64,000 nucleotides of DNA, from positions 30,308 through 94,307 of the forward strand of contig JAOAGV010000002.1 in the NCBI GenBank assembly GCA_026415575.1, given 5' to 3'. Within the stretch, counting starts at the first letter, position 1, and every line of letters begins with the position of its first letter. Source of the DNA: Candidatus Sumerlaeia bacterium. Its GTDB lineage: Bacteria; Sumerlaeota; Sumerlaeia; JADFCW01. The translations under genes were made by a program, and so were the position numbers. Under the pieces are notes generated by a model. The model was not told where the DNA came from and searched no databases. It saw nothing but the letters and a program-made list of their open reading frames with translations. This document shows, piece by piece, positions 1 through 9,575 of this stretch.

Positions 1-738
1 AAAGCCCTCCTTCTCCACATGCCACTCGATATAGTCCGGTCGCTGTTCCGACTCGCCCGGACGGTGCTCGCTGAACCGCGTCACATATTCATTCAGCCGG
101 AAAATCTCCGGCTCATCCAGCCGCTCTCCGTTGATATACACATGCGGCGGGCGAATCTCGACCCGCTCGCCGGGAAGACCGACCAGCCGCTTGATGTAGA
201 TGGGCTTGTCGCGCTGATAGATCAGCGGCGGCACGCGGAAGACCACGATTTCGCCCCGGCGCGGCGCACGAAACCAGTAGAGGAACTTGTTGACGATGAT
301 CCGATCATCGCGCACTTCCCTTCGCCGCAGCGCTTCGAGCGGCAGCGCCAGCTCGTGGCGCTCCTCGTTGCGGACATATTTCCCGCCCTCGCGGTAGAAA
401 ATATGATAGCGCGGAAACCGGTAGCGCCCGCGGTCAAGAATCAACTCCTTCTCCCCGTCGGGCGGCACGCTGAGGTCCCATTCGATGACATATTCCTCCG
501 CCTGATTCCACTCGTTGAATCCCGTCCCGACCAGCGTCGGCGTCATCGAACCGGAGGGGATTTTGAACAGCTCAACAGTGAACGTACGGATAAACATCGC
601 CAGCAAAAACGCGATAACCAGCGCGTCGCTCCATTCGCGCAGAACGGCCAACGGCGACTTCCGGGCAGCCGGGGTGCGCGGCGGTTTTTCGACCGGCGCT
701 TTTGCGCCTGAGGGCGATTTGCTTTTTGAGCGCGCCAT
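1..738 (-). CDS. lepB: Signal peptidase I, C-terminus cut by window edge
   Basis: Reverse-strand translation from ATG at 738: [11 protein letters not shown]...[31 protein letters not shown]; the PSGSM catalytic-serine motif after an N-terminal TM is typical of SPase I; open to position 1. Confidence 0.92.
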   Translation of the reverse strand, partial: MARSKSKSPSGAKAPVEKPPRTPAARKSPLAVLREWSDALVIAFLLAMFIRTFTVELFKIPSGSMTPTLVGTGFNEWNQAEEYVIEWDLSVPPDGEKELILDRGRYRFPRYHIFYREGGKYVRNEERHELALPLEALRRREVRDDRIIVNKFLYWFRAPRRGEIVVFRVPPLIYQRDKPIYIKRLVGLPGERVEIRPPHVYINGERLDEPEIFRLNEYVTRFSEHRPGESEQRPDYIEWHVEKEGF

Positions 739-936
739 ACGAGATTGCAAACATCCTTTGGGCGATGGCACCCAACGACGAGCTGCTTTTGTTGCTTTTG
801 CGCCGGGTTGTCAATGCAGGAGTGCAACCGCGCGCGCCCCAAGGTCTCGCATTTCACGCTTGACGGCTTGGCGACTTTGGTGTGCGGATTGCCTTGCCGC
901 CGAGACGGCGCCAATTCTTTCCAATGGAGGGCACTC

Positions 937-1848
937 ATGTCTTTGGTTCAACGAATCGCTCCGGCATTCCTTGCGACTGCTTTATGGATCGCGTTTTGCG
1001 CTTACGCCGCCGAGCCTGTGCGCTTGCCGACCGACGAAGAGATCCGGAAAATCGAGGCGGCGGTTCCTGCAAAGCCAACCGTCCAGCCGAAACGCCCGCG
1101 CAAGGTGCTCGTTTGCGGGGTCAACGAAGCGCATTTGCCCGTGCCGTTCTGCGCCAAGGCCATCGAGATCATGGCCAAAAAGACCGGCGCATTTGAAGCT
1201 GTGTTCAGCAATGATCCCGCGATGTTTGAGGCCGAAACCCTGAAGCAGTTTGACGCCGTCATCCTCAACAACTCCCACACGTTCAGTCCGCTCCTGCCGC
1301 CCGAGTTCAAAAAGATGTCCAGAGAAGAGCAAGCCCGCGCGCGCGAGCGGGCAAAGAGCCTCCAGAAGAACCTCGAGGAATTTGTCGCCGGCGGCAAGGG
1401 TTTGGTCGGCATCCACGGCGCAACGGTCGGCCTGCCGGAAATTGGCAACCTGCTCGGCGGCAACTTCGCCGACTGGCCGTGGAAGGGCAAAGAGCCGTTC
1501 CCCGTCAAACTCGACGAGCCCGATCATCCGCTGAACGCCGCTTTTGCCGGACAGGGCTTCTCCGTTCTCGACGAGGGCTATCAGTTCAAAGAGCCTTATT
1601 CGCGCGAGCATGTCCGCGTGCTTATGAGCATTGATCTGGGCAAAACACAGGACCTCGGCAAGCGCCCCGACGGCGACTATGCAATGGGCTGGGTGAAGCA
1701 ATACGGCAAGGGGCGGATCTTCTACAGCGCGCTCGGCCATTTCCCCGAACTCTATTGGAATCCGCAATTGCTCCGCCACTGGCTCGACGGCATCCAGTTC
1801 GCTCTCGGCGACCTTGAGGCGGACGCCGCACCCCGTGCGAAGAAATAG
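937..1848 (+). CDS. ThuA-like domain protein (trehalose-utilisation family), exported
   Basis: GGAGG upstream of ATG 937; signal peptide MSLVQRIAPAFLATALWIAFCAYAAEP; ThuA-like pattern (GLVGIHGATVGLPEIGNLLGGNFADWPWKG, DEGYQF, YALGHFPELYWNPQLLRHWLDGIQFALG). Confidence 0.85.
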   Translation: MSLVQRIAPAFLATALWIAFCAYAAEPVRLPTDEEIRKIEAAVPAKPTVQPKRPRKVLVCGVNEAHLPVPFCAKAIEIMAKKTGAFEAVFSNDPAMFEAETLKQFDAVILNNSHTFSPLLPPEFKKMSREEQARARERAKSLQKNLEEFVAGGKGLVGIHGATVGLPEIGNLLGGNFADWPWKGKEPFPVKLDEPDHPLNAAFAGQGFSVLDEGYQFKEPYSREHVRVLMSIDLGKTQDLGKRPDGDYAMGWVKQYGKGRIFYSALGHFPELYWNPQLLRHWLDGIQFALGDLEADAAPRAKK

Positions 1849-2043
1849 CCGCCTCGCAGGGGAAGCAACAAAGCGTGCCTGTGGACTATTTCGGCGCGTG
1901 CCGATTTTGCCCGCCCTTGTGTTCTTGTGTTCTGCAACATTCCGGTTTCGCTTGCGCCGGCACCCCGACCGCCCGTATGGGTAGGGGCTGCAAGCGGTGC
2001 GCCGGCACCGCGCAACTCCAATTTTCTTGCGAAAGGGAAAATC

Positions 2044-2925
2044 ATGCAGGTTATATCGCCCGCCAGTGTTCTGCTCGGCACCGCCGTTTGGCTGGCCGCC
2101 TGTTCGTTGGCGGTCCACGCCGAGCCGGTCACGGTTGTGCTGGGCGCGCAGACGCGTGAGATTTCAGCCCTGCGCGAGGAACTCCGCGACCGCAAAGACC
2201 ACAACATTCTCGGCCTGCCGTTCTGGGAGGGCCGCCTCGCCGGCCGCCGTGTCGTCGTGGCCAAAATGAGCGCCGGCAAAGTGAACGCGGCGATGATTGC
2301 CACCTTGGCCATCGAGCATTTTCGCCCGGCGGAAATTCTCGTGACCGGAATTGCGGGCGGTCTCCATCCCGATCTGGCGCCGGGCGATATCGTCATCGCA
2401 CGCCAGACCGTTCAGCACGACATGGTGCGCCACGGCGACAGCGGCGTCGAGTATCGCGGCGCGCGCCATCCGGTCACCGGGCGGCGCGCCCCGGCTTTCC
2501 TCGACACCCCAACGACGCTGGTAGCAATTGCCCAACAAGCGGCGGGTCGCGTTCCGTTCATTCCGTTGGTCGGCGACGACCGTCGCACGTCGCCGCATTT
2601 GGTACGCGTGATCACAGGGATTGTGGCCACAGGCGACGCATTTGTCGAGTCGGACTCCAAGCGGCGCCAGTTGCGCGAACAGCTCAATGCCGACTGTGTC
2701 GAAATGGAAGGCGGCGCCGTCGCCCAAGTGTGCAACGTTTTGGGCGTTCCCTGCTTGGTCATCCGCTGCATGAGCGACATGGCCGATTCGACGGCAATGG
2801 CCGACCTCGAAGCCTTTGCCGACGCCGCCGCGCTCAATTCCGCCCGGCTGGTCTATGCCATCGTGGACCTTCTCCACGATGGGCAGCAGGATGCCCTGAC
2901 GCTGCAAATGAAAAAGAAACAGTGA
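2044..2925 (+). CDS. MTA/SAH nucleosidase-like (PNP_UDP_1 family) with signal peptide
   Basis: Pfs-like motifs VTGIAGGLHPDLAPGDIVIA and VEMEGGAVAQVCNVLGVPCLVIRCMSD; N-terminal hydrophobic leader MQVISPASVLLGTAVWLAACSLAVHAEP. Confidence 0.85.
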   Translation: MQVISPASVLLGTAVWLAACSLAVHAEPVTVVLGAQTREISALREELRDRKDHNILGLPFWEGRLAGRRVVVAKMSAGKVNAAMIATLAIEHFRPAEILVTGIAGGLHPDLAPGDIVIARQTVQHDMVRHGDSGVEYRGARHPVTGRRAPAFLDTPTTLVAIAQQAAGRVPFIPLVGDDRRTSPHLVRVITGIVATGDAFVESDSKRRQLREQLNADCVEMEGGAVAQVCNVLGVPCLVIRCMSDMADSTAMADLEAFADAAALNSARLVYAIVDLLHDGQQDALTLQMKKKQ

Positions 2926-2943
2926 CTGCACAACCGGCTTCGC

Positions 2944-2969
2944 CCCGCGGTTTCCTGCGGTTTTTTTTT
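2944..2969 (+). terminator. Rho-independent terminator
   Basis: CCGCGG-TTTC-CTGCGG stem-loop followed by 9 Ts (2961-2969), downstream of the nucleosidase stop. Confidence 0.6.
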
Positions 2970-3078
2970 GGAAAAAAGAGCTTGTCAAGGGCTGCAGCCC
3001 CACAGCATAAAAACATCTGAAAACCGGCCTGTGTTTTCCATCAGGTGGTGTTTGAACTTTCGTGCAAAGGTGACAGCC

Positions 3079-3936
3079 ATGAAACGGACATCGGCCTTTG
3101 TGGCGGCAGGAGCGCTGATCTGCGCACTCGCGGCGCCTCTTTTGGCCCAAAGCCCCGTGGGCGTTCAGTATCTGACCCCGCGCGAAGTGGAACGCTTGAG
3201 CGCGCCGGCGCGCGAAGCCTATGAAAAAGGCGTCAAAGCGCTCGACCGCGTGGACCCCATTACCGCGATTCAGATGTTCGATCAGGCCTCGCAAGCCGAT
3301 CCCGCGGCGCTCGAACTGGCCTTTCTCACCGCGCGTCTGGCCTATCTGCGCGGGCGCATTGTGCATGGACAGGAAGCCGCCAAGTATTACGACATTGCCG
3401 AAAAGGCTTTGCAGCGGATCGGCAAACAACAAGACCTTTCGCCTCTGGTCAAGCGCCGCTACGAGGTGCAGCTAAAAACCGTCCAAGACGAAAAAAGCAA
3501 ACTTGAAATCCGCGACAGCCGCCGGAAGACAGTCGGCGAGTCGTTTTTGAAAATCTATGCCCAAGAACGTTACTCGAATGCATCGAAAACCGGCGAAGGC
3601 GGCGAAAAAGGCGTCGCCGCGGCAGCCAAAAGACCCGGCCTCGCCGGCATGCAGCAGCCACGCGCCGCTATCCCCGGCCTGCAACCGGGGATGCAGCCCG
3701 GCATGATGCAGCCGGGGATGCAACCGGGCATGATGCAACCGGGGATGCAGCCCGGCATGATGCAGCCGGGGATGATGCAACCCGGAATGCAGCCGGGGAT
3801 GATGCAGCCGGGGATGCAACCGGGCATGATGCAGCCCGGCATGATGCAGCCGGGAATGCAACCCGGTATGATGCAGCCGGGCATGCAACCGGGCATGCCG
3901 ATGCCCGCCGGTCGGCCGCCGGAAACCGATAGTTGA
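3079..3936 (+). CDS. Exported protein with TPR-like N-terminal region and C-terminal (P)GMQPGMMQ repeat tail
   Basis: Signal peptide MKRTSAFVAAGALICALAAPLLAQ; helical repeat-like middle; about 75-residue Met/Gln/Pro/Gly tail. Confidence 0.75.
   Translation: MKRTSAFVAAGALICALAAPLLAQSPVGVQYLTPREVERLSAPAREAYEKGVKALDRVDPITAIQMFDQASQADPAALELAFLTARLAYLRGRIVHGQEAAKYYDIAEKALQRIGKQQDLSPLVKRRYEVQLKTVQDEKSKLEIRDSRRKTVGESFLKIYAQERYSNASKTGEGGEKGVAAAAKRPGLAGMQQPRAAIPGLQPGMQPGMMQPGMQPGMMQPGMQPGMMQPGMMQPGMQPGMMQPGMQPGMMQPGMMQPGMQPGMMQPGMQPGMPMPAGRPPETDS
3685..3900 (+). repeat. In-frame tandem repeat (GMQPGM/MQPGM units)
   Basis: Iterated 'ccgggnatgcagcc(c/g)ggcatgatgcag' units coding for the PGMQPGMMQ tail. 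Confidence 0.85.
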
Positions 3937-4025
3937 TCCTTATGGAAAGCGTAGTGTCAGTAGTTTGAATTGTCCATGCGCCGCTGTCCCGTGAGGGCAG
4001 CGGCATTTCCATCAAAGGCCCCGCG

Positions 4026-4364
4026 ATGAAGCTGGTCGTGGCAATTGTCAAACCGTCGAAACTTGGGGACATTAAAGCGGCGCTAAGCGAAATCGGCGTG
4101 CAGGGTATCACCGTCGGCGAGGTTAAGGGATTTGGACGGCAAAAAGGCCACGACGCCGTCTATCGCGGCCGCGAGTATCACGTCGAGTTTATCCCCCGCC
4201 TTCGTTTGGAGATTGCCATCGAAGACTCGCTGGTCGAGCGCGTCATCCAGACCATCGAGCGCGCCGCCCGCACAGGCGAGATCGGCGACGGCAAAATCTT
4301 CCTGTTCCCCCTTGAAGAAGCCGTACGAATTCGCACCGGAGAGCGCGGCGAAGATGCGTTGTGA
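4026..4364 (+). CDS. P-II family nitrogen regulatory protein
   Basis: MKLVVAIVKPSKLGDIKAALSEIGVQGITVGEVKGFGRQKGHDAVYRGREYHVEFIPRLRLEI...; T-loop Tyr and C-terminal GEIGDGKIFLFPLEEAVRIRTGERGEDAL match the PII signature. Confidence 0.96.
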   Translation: MKLVVAIVKPSKLGDIKAALSEIGVQGITVGEVKGFGRQKGHDAVYRGREYHVEFIPRLRLEIAIEDSLVERVIQTIERAARTGEIGDGKIFLFPLEEAVRIRTGERGEDAL

Positions 4365-4491
4365 ACCGTAACGGCCGGCAATCATGGACACCGTGAACAT
4401 TATGGACGGAATGGACGCCCAAACACCAAGAAGACCAAGCATCATGCGCGCAGCCGCGCGCTCATTCCAAAACCCAAAGGAAGCGTGAACG

Positions 4492-6039
4492 ATGCAAAAA
4501 CAACGGATCAACCGCCGCACATTTCTGACCGCCGCAGCGGTCAGCCCTCTGGCTCTTACCTATATCCCCCGGCGTGTCTGGGGCGCCAACGAGCGCTTCT
4601 ACATCGCCGGCATCGGCGTCGGCGGCAAGGGAGCCGGCGAGGTGAAAGACCTGACCAATGCCGGCGCCGTTTTTGTCGCCTTGTGCGACGTGGACGAGGC
4701 CCGCGCCGCCAACACCTTCAAACAGAACCCCGACGCCAAGGTGTACAAAGACTTCCGCGTCATGCTCGAAAAGGAAAAAGGAATTGACGCCGTCACCGTC
4801 AGTACGCCCGACCACACGCACGCCCCCGCGGCGCTGCTTGCCATGTCGCTGGGCAAGCATGTTTATTGCCAGAAGCCGCTGACCCATTCGGTCTATGAAG
4901 CGCGCCTGATGGCCCGCGCCGCAGCCTACTACAAAGTGCAGACCCAAATGGGCAATCAAGCCCACGCGGGCGAGCCGATCCGCCGCGCCGTCGAACTGAT
5001 CCGCGCCGGCATCATCGGACCCGTCCGCGAAGTCCATGCCTGGACCAACCGTCCCATCTGGCCGCAAGGACAGAGCGCTCTCGACGAACGCAAGCGGTTG
5101 GCCGACCAGCCCAAGCCCGCCGGTTTGGACTGGGACCTGTGGCTCGGCCCCGCTCCCGAACGCCCCTACAACGCCTGTTACGTGCCGTTCAAGTGGCGCG
5201 GGTGGTGGGATTTTGGCACGGGCGCGCTCGGCGATATGGCATGCCACATCATGGACATGGCTTACTGGGCGCTCGATCTCGGCGCACCGCTTTCGGTCGA
5301 GGCGGAATGCGGCGGCATGACCGATGAAACAGGGCCGGATTGGGCCGTGATTACTTATAAATTTCCAGCGCGCACATCCGTCGGTGGCGGCGACCTTGGC
5401 GCGTCGGTTGGCCCCAAAGCAGCCGTCGAACAACCGCCCGTGACGTTTGTCTGGTATGACGGCAAGAAGGATGGCAAGCAAAACGCGCCGTATCAGTTGC
5501 TGGCGCAGGCTACCGAGGAGGCGCGAAAATCGGGACGCGCCGCCGCAGTCGCAGAAGTAACAACCGAAGCGCCCGCCAAACGCCCGCGCAAGAAAGATGC
5601 TCCGGCCAAAGAAAAAAAGCAAAAAGCCGCCGGCGACTCCGCCCTCGACAATCCCGGCCGCTGGGATATGATCCTCGTCGGCGACAAAGGCATGATGCTC
5701 TTCCGTCGCAGCGCTACCGACTGGATTGTTACTCCCAATAGCCGTCTGGCCGAATTCGCCAACGTGCCCAAAACAATCCGTCGCGTGCCCAACGAGGACG
5801 TCGAATGGATGGAAGCCTGCAAAGGCGGCCCCAAGGCCCTGTCGAGCTTCGACTATTCCGGCCCGTTCACCGAAATGGTGGTGCTCGGCACGGTGGCCGA
5901 GCGGCTGGGCAAGAAAATCGAGTGGGACGCCAAGGCACTCAAAGCAACCAACGCTCCCGAAGCCGACGCCCTTATTCACCGCACGTATCGCAAAGGCTGG
6001 GAACCGCCGGTAGCCAAAGAATTGCTGAAAGTCAGTTGA
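4492..6039 (+). CDS. Gfo/Idh/MocA family oxidoreductase, Tat-exported
   Basis: NRRTFLTAAAVSPLALTYIPRRVWGANE Tat-like signal; GIGVGGKGAGE; VSTPDHTHAPAALLAMSLGKHVYCQKPLTHSVYEAR. Confidence 0.93.
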   Translation: MQKQRINRRTFLTAAAVSPLALTYIPRRVWGANERFYIAGIGVGGKGAGEVKDLTNAGAVFVALCDVDEARAANTFKQNPDAKVYKDFRVMLEKEKGIDAVTVSTPDHTHAPAALLAMSLGKHVYCQKPLTHSVYEARLMARAAAYYKVQTQMGNQAHAGEPIRRAVELIRAGIIGPVREVHAWTNRPIWPQGQSALDERKRLADQPKPAGLDWDLWLGPAPERPYNACYVPFKWRGWWDFGTGALGDMACHIMDMAYWALDLGAPLSVEAECGGMTDETGPDWAVITYKFPARTSVGGGDLGASVGPKAAVEQPPVTFVWYDGKKDGKQNAPYQLLAQATEEARKSGRAAAVAEVTTEAPAKRPRKKDAPAKEKKQKAAGDSALDNPGRWDMILVGDKGMMLFRRSATDWIVTPNSRLAEFANVPKTIRRVPNEDVEWMEACKGGPKALSSFDYSGPFTEMVVLGTVAERLGKKIEWDAKALKATNAPEADALIHRTYRKGWEPPVAKELLKVS

Positions 6040-6276
6040 GAGTTATTGCACGGGTAAAAAGCTGCTTCAAGGCCATCCACAGATTTCGCAGACTGCGTGT
6101 ATTTTTTTGTGATCATGCGGACCTATTGCAGCGTCTGCGGACCGGCCCGATAGTGGCGTAATTTCAGCCTCGGCGTCTGATCTGCCACCGATTTTGCCCG
6201 CTTCCGAGGGAACATCCGTTCCAAAGAATATCCCGCGGCAGGCTCTCAGGCAAGTGCGCTTCAGCCTGAGACCGCC

Positions 6277-7407
6277 TCAGGGTATGATCTCGGTCAAAGT
6301 CTTCCGGTGCTTTCGGTAAAGGCGTCGAAACTGGTGATAGGTCAAGCCGAGGTTTTTTGCCGCAACACGCTGGTTGAAGCGTGCAGTCTTGAGAGCGCGA
6401 CGGAGATAAAAGAGTTCGACCCGCTCGATGGCCTCCGGCAATGTGGCAGAGTTGAGATCGGGTAAATCTGGCGGCGCAGATGGCGGAGTCGGCTCGGAAG
6501 GTGCAGACGGAATCACAGGTGTTTCTCCCTGAGGCCGCAGAAAAGCGGCTGGAGCGGCCGCCGGCAACGGCGCATAGGGCGACCGGAAAGGATCGAACTC
6601 GACCTCGTCTTCCGTAATGTGAAAGTCCTCGGACCGATAAACGGCGCGCTCGATGACATTTTTCAGTTCGCGGATGTTTCCGGGCCACGGGTAGGAGAGG
6701 AGCCGCGCGATGGCTCCGTCGGAGAATTCGGGAACGCCCGGTCGGCCAAGTTCCGCGGCCATGCGGGCGGCGAAATATCCGGCCAGCAGAAGGATGTCTT
6801 CCTGTCGCTCGCGCAGCGGGGGCAGGAAAAGAACCTCGAACGAAAGACGGTCAAGCAGGTCTCGTTTGAACCGGCCGGCGGCGGCTTCGCGCGCAAGATC
6901 GGTATTGGTGGCGCCGATAATGCGGACATTGACGCGGACGGGCCGGGTGCCGCCGACGCGCTCGAACGTGCCATATTCGACCACGCGGAGGATTTTTTCC
7001 TGCGTCTCGATGGGAATGAGCGAAATCTCGTCGAGGAACAGCGTGCCGCCATTGGCCGCCTCGAACCGCCCGATCCGTTTGCGCGTCGCGCCGGTGAACG
7101 CGCCCTCCTCGTGGCCGAACAACTCCGACTCGATGAGAGAGGGAGCGAGCGCCGCACAGTTGAGCGTCACCAGCTCGTGGTCGGCGCGGGGGGAGAAGCC
7201 GTGGAGCCAGCGGGCCGCCTTCTCTTTGCCCGTCCCGCGCTCGCCAATGAGCAGGACGGGGCGGTCAATAGGGGCGACGCGCTGGAGTCGTTCTTGAAAA
7301 TCGAGGAAAGCCTTCGAGCGGCCGATGGTTTCCGCGCGCAGCGCACCGAACAGCTCGGAAGGCCGGTGAATTTGCTGCAACTCGTTGTCGGTATCCATGC
7401 AATACAT
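6277..7407 (-). CDS. pspF: Sigma-54-dependent activator, PspF-like (AAA+ plus Fis HTH, no receiver domain)
   Basis: GERGTGKEKAARWLH Walker A, ESELFGHEEGAFTGA (GAFTGA loop), GGTLFLDEI, WPGNIRELKNVIERAV, C-terminal Fis-like HTH; divergent from pspA. Confidence 0.88.
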   Translation of the reverse strand: MYCMDTDNELQQIHRPSELFGALRAETIGRSKAFLDFQERLQRVAPIDRPVLLIGERGTGKEKAARWLHGFSPRADHELVTLNCAALAPSLIESELFGHEEGAFTGATRKRIGRFEAANGGTLFLDEISLIPIETQEKILRVVEYGTFERVGGTRPVRVNVRIIGATNTDLAREAAAGRFKRDLLDRLSFEVLFLPPLRERQEDILLLAGYFAARMAAELGRPGVPEFSDGAIARLLSYPWPGNIRELKNVIERAVYRSEDFHITEDEVEFDPFRSPYAPLPAAAPAAFLRPQGETPVIPSAPSEPTPPSAPPDLPDLNSATLPEAIERVELFYLRRALKTARFNQRVAAKNLGLTYHQFRRLYRKHRKTLTEIIP

Positions 7408-7596
7408 ACCCGTCTCAAGGGACTGGCTTGAAGCCGATGAAGCACTTTAGGGGCCACGAAGGTCAAGTCAGAAAACGGCACACAATGGTCGAAATTGCCA
7501 ACTATTGGTTTCATCTGACTGCTTTGGGCCAAACCTGCATGTGTCATAAATCCCTCAATTAATTAGTCTTATCCGTCGTATCCGTCCAATTCCCCC

Positions 7597-7613
7597 TTGG
7601 CACATACAATGCA
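7597..7613 (+). promoter_or_regulatory. Sigma-54 (-24/-12) promoter of the psp operon
   Basis: TTGGCAC-ATACA-ATGCA closely matches YTGGCACGnnnnTTGCW, about 50 nt upstream of the PspA ATG and divergent from a PspF-type activator. Confidence 0.8.
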
Positions 7614-7662
7614 AATTCTCCGCCTCAGCAACATTTACTCTCCACGACGGAGGCCAACAATC

Positions 7663-8340
7663 ATGGGTATTTTTACACGATTCCGCGACATCATCAGCAG
7701 CAACATCAACGCGATGTTGGACAAGGCTGAGGACCCGGAGAAAATGCTCAAGCTCATGCTGCTGGAAATGGAAGACACGCTCATTGACATCAAGGCCGAG
7801 TGCGCCTATGCAATGGCGCAATCGAAGACGTATGCACGCGCGGTTGCGGAAGCGCGCGAGCGGGCGCAAGACTGGGCAGGCAAGGCGCGGCTGGCTGTCG
7901 AAAAGGGCCGCGAGGACCTCGCCCGCGAAGCCCTGCTCGAAAAACGCCATTACGAGGAACGCGCCAAGTCGCTCGAAGTCCAGCAACGCGACTGCGAGGC
8001 GCTGGTGGCCAAGTATCAGGCCGACATCACGCAGCTCGAAGCCAAAATGCAGGGCGTGCGCGACAGGCAGAAGGTCTTGATTCAGCGCCATGTCCACGCG
8101 CGGGCCCAGAAGCGCGCCGAAGAGAACATCCGCCGAGCCGACGGCGCCGACGTGCTGGCCCGCATCGCCGGCTTCGAGAAGCGCATTGACCGCATGGAAG
8201 CGGAAGCCGAACTGGTGAACTATGGCCGCAAACCCACGCTTGAGCAGGAATTCGAAAAACTAATCACCGACGAGGAACTCGAAAAAGAACTGGAGCGGTT
8301 GCGCGCCGAGGTCAAGAGCAAGACCGAAAATCGCTCCTGA
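7663..8340 (+). CDS. pspA: PspA/IM30 family protein
   Basis: MGIFTRFRDIISSNINAMLDKAEDPEKMLKLMLLEMEDTLIDIKAECAYAMA..., long coiled coil. The ORF-track start at 7597 (TTG) falls inside the promoter; ATG 7663 is preferred. Confidence 0.93.
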   Translation: MGIFTRFRDIISSNINAMLDKAEDPEKMLKLMLLEMEDTLIDIKAECAYAMAQSKTYARAVAEARERAQDWAGKARLAVEKGREDLAREALLEKRHYEERAKSLEVQQRDCEALVAKYQADITQLEAKMQGVRDRQKVLIQRHVHARAQKRAEENIRRADGADVLARIAGFEKRIDRMEAEAELVNYGRKPTLEQEFEKLITDEELEKELERLRAEVKSKTENRS

Positions 8341-8505
8341 GATAGCTCTGGATGATGTGCGGCCGGAGACCGCGGAAAAGTTCCGGGTTCCGAAACAGTG
8401 AGGTGCAAGACACCCCACGCATCAAACGGGCACTCATGAAAAGAACCGACCGGGCGGATGCAGTTGAAACCCTACTGCTCGAACGGGGCGGAAAGGAGCA
8501 AGATA

Positions 8506-8748
8506 ATGAGCTGGTTTATGGCCTTTTTCCCAGCCATTCTCGTGGGCGGAATGCTCTTGGCCATCACTATCTGTGGGTTGATCGTCTTCGCAGGTCTTCG
8601 GTTGCTCGGCGGCGGGGAACGAAGCCGGACGGGGATGACACCGGATGACCGGCGGCTGGTGCAGGAAATCCACCGCCAACTGGGGCGGATGGAAAAACGC
8701 ATCGAAGCGTTGGAAACGATTCTTCTGGAACGCATCAAGGAAAGGTGA
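8506..8748 (+). CDS. PspB-like membrane protein
   Basis: N-terminal TM (MSWFMAFFPAILVGGMLLAITICGLIVFAGLRLL) plus C-terminal coiled coil (DDRRLVQEIHRQLGRMEKRIEALETILLERIKER); position in psp operon. Confidence 0.65.
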   Translation: MSWFMAFFPAILVGGMLLAITICGLIVFAGLRLLGGGERSRTGMTPDDRRLVQEIHRQLGRMEKRIEALETILLERIKER

Positions 8749-8755
8749 GACGACC

Positions 8756-9034
8756 ATGGGATGGCTGTTGCGCGGCACGTTGATTTTGGTCTTGGGACTC
8801 TTGTTTATCAAGATTACTCTGGGCTTGTTGGGCGCACTCCTGCCGTTGGCCCTGATGATTCTGGTGGCGCTGGCACTGTGGGCGGTTCTGAAGCGATTGC
8901 TTTGCGGGTGTGACGCCGGGGCAGGCGCCGGTGGCCCGAATGACGTTTGGGCAAAGACAGGTCCGGCTTCCCGCCTCGATCGCATCCAAGAGCGGATCGA
9001 ACGTCTCGAAGCCGTTTTGTCCGACCGGAAATAA
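8756..9034 (+). CDS. Small membrane protein with C-terminal coiled coil, psp operon
   Basis: GGTGAGACGACC-ATG; two TM-like stretches then SRLDRIQERIERLEAVLSDRK. Confidence 0.65.
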   Translation: MGWLLRGTLILVLGLLFIKITLGLLGALLPLALMILVALALWAVLKRLLCGCDAGAGAGGPNDVWAKTGPASRLDRIQERIERLEAVLSDRK

Positions 9035-9122
9035 TTGAAACACGTCGGCCATGCTATCGTCTTCCCGGCGGGCACTCGCAGAAAAGGCATTGCTCAATCC
9101 GCCGACCATGCCGGCGGAATGC

Positions 9123-9153
9123 AAAGCGGCAGCGCGGCTGCCGCAGTCCAAAG
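9123..9153. repeat. Solo REP arm, family I
   Basis: AAAGCGGCAGCGCGGCTGCCGCAGTCCAAAG matches the right arm of the elements at 22892, 24828 and 63326. Confidence 0.7.
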
Positions 9154-9185
9154 CGTTGGCCTATGCGCGGAAAAGGAGAAGCACG

Positions 9186-9575
9186 ATGACCCATAACCGA
9201 TCAAATTGGGAGCGCGGTTTGTATCGTTCGCGCAACGGGATGATTCTCGGCGTGTGCAAGGGGATAGCGGATTATCTGGAGTTTCCCGTCACGGCCTTGC
9301 GCGCGATCACAGTGATTCTGATGCTGATCACGGGGCCCGGCATTGCGCTATGGGTCATCGCCTACTTTGTCGTGGCCCTTCTGATGAAACCGGAGCCAAT
9401 CCTGCCGTTCGAGAGCGAGTCGGACCGCGAGTTTTACGACTCCTATGCGGGGTCGCCTTCGTTGGCCATCCATCGGTTGAAACAAACCTACGATGCGCTG
9501 GACCGGCGAATCCAGCGGATGGAGAGCATCGTAACGTCAAAAGATTGGAATTGGCAGAAGCGCCTTAATGAATAG
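9186..9575 (+). CDS. pspC: PspC domain protein
   Basis: LYRSRNGMILGVCKGIADYLEFPVTALRAITVILMLITGPGIALWVIAYFVVALLMKPE is a clear PspC domain. Confidence 0.9.
   Translation: MTHNRSNWERGLYRSRNGMILGVCKGIADYLEFPVTALRAITVILMLITGPGIALWVIAYFVVALLMKPEPILPFESESDREFYDSYAGSPSLAIHRLKQTYDALDRRIQRMESIVTSKDWNWQKRLNE

Noticed and set aside
3570-3896. Minus-strand PGCMPGCI Cys-rich repeat ORF
   Set aside because: Reverse complement of the GMQPGM coding repeat; no start context or export signal.
4462-5979. 505-aa minus-strand ORF
   Set aside because: Antisense to Gfo/Idh; composition typical of shadow ORFs.
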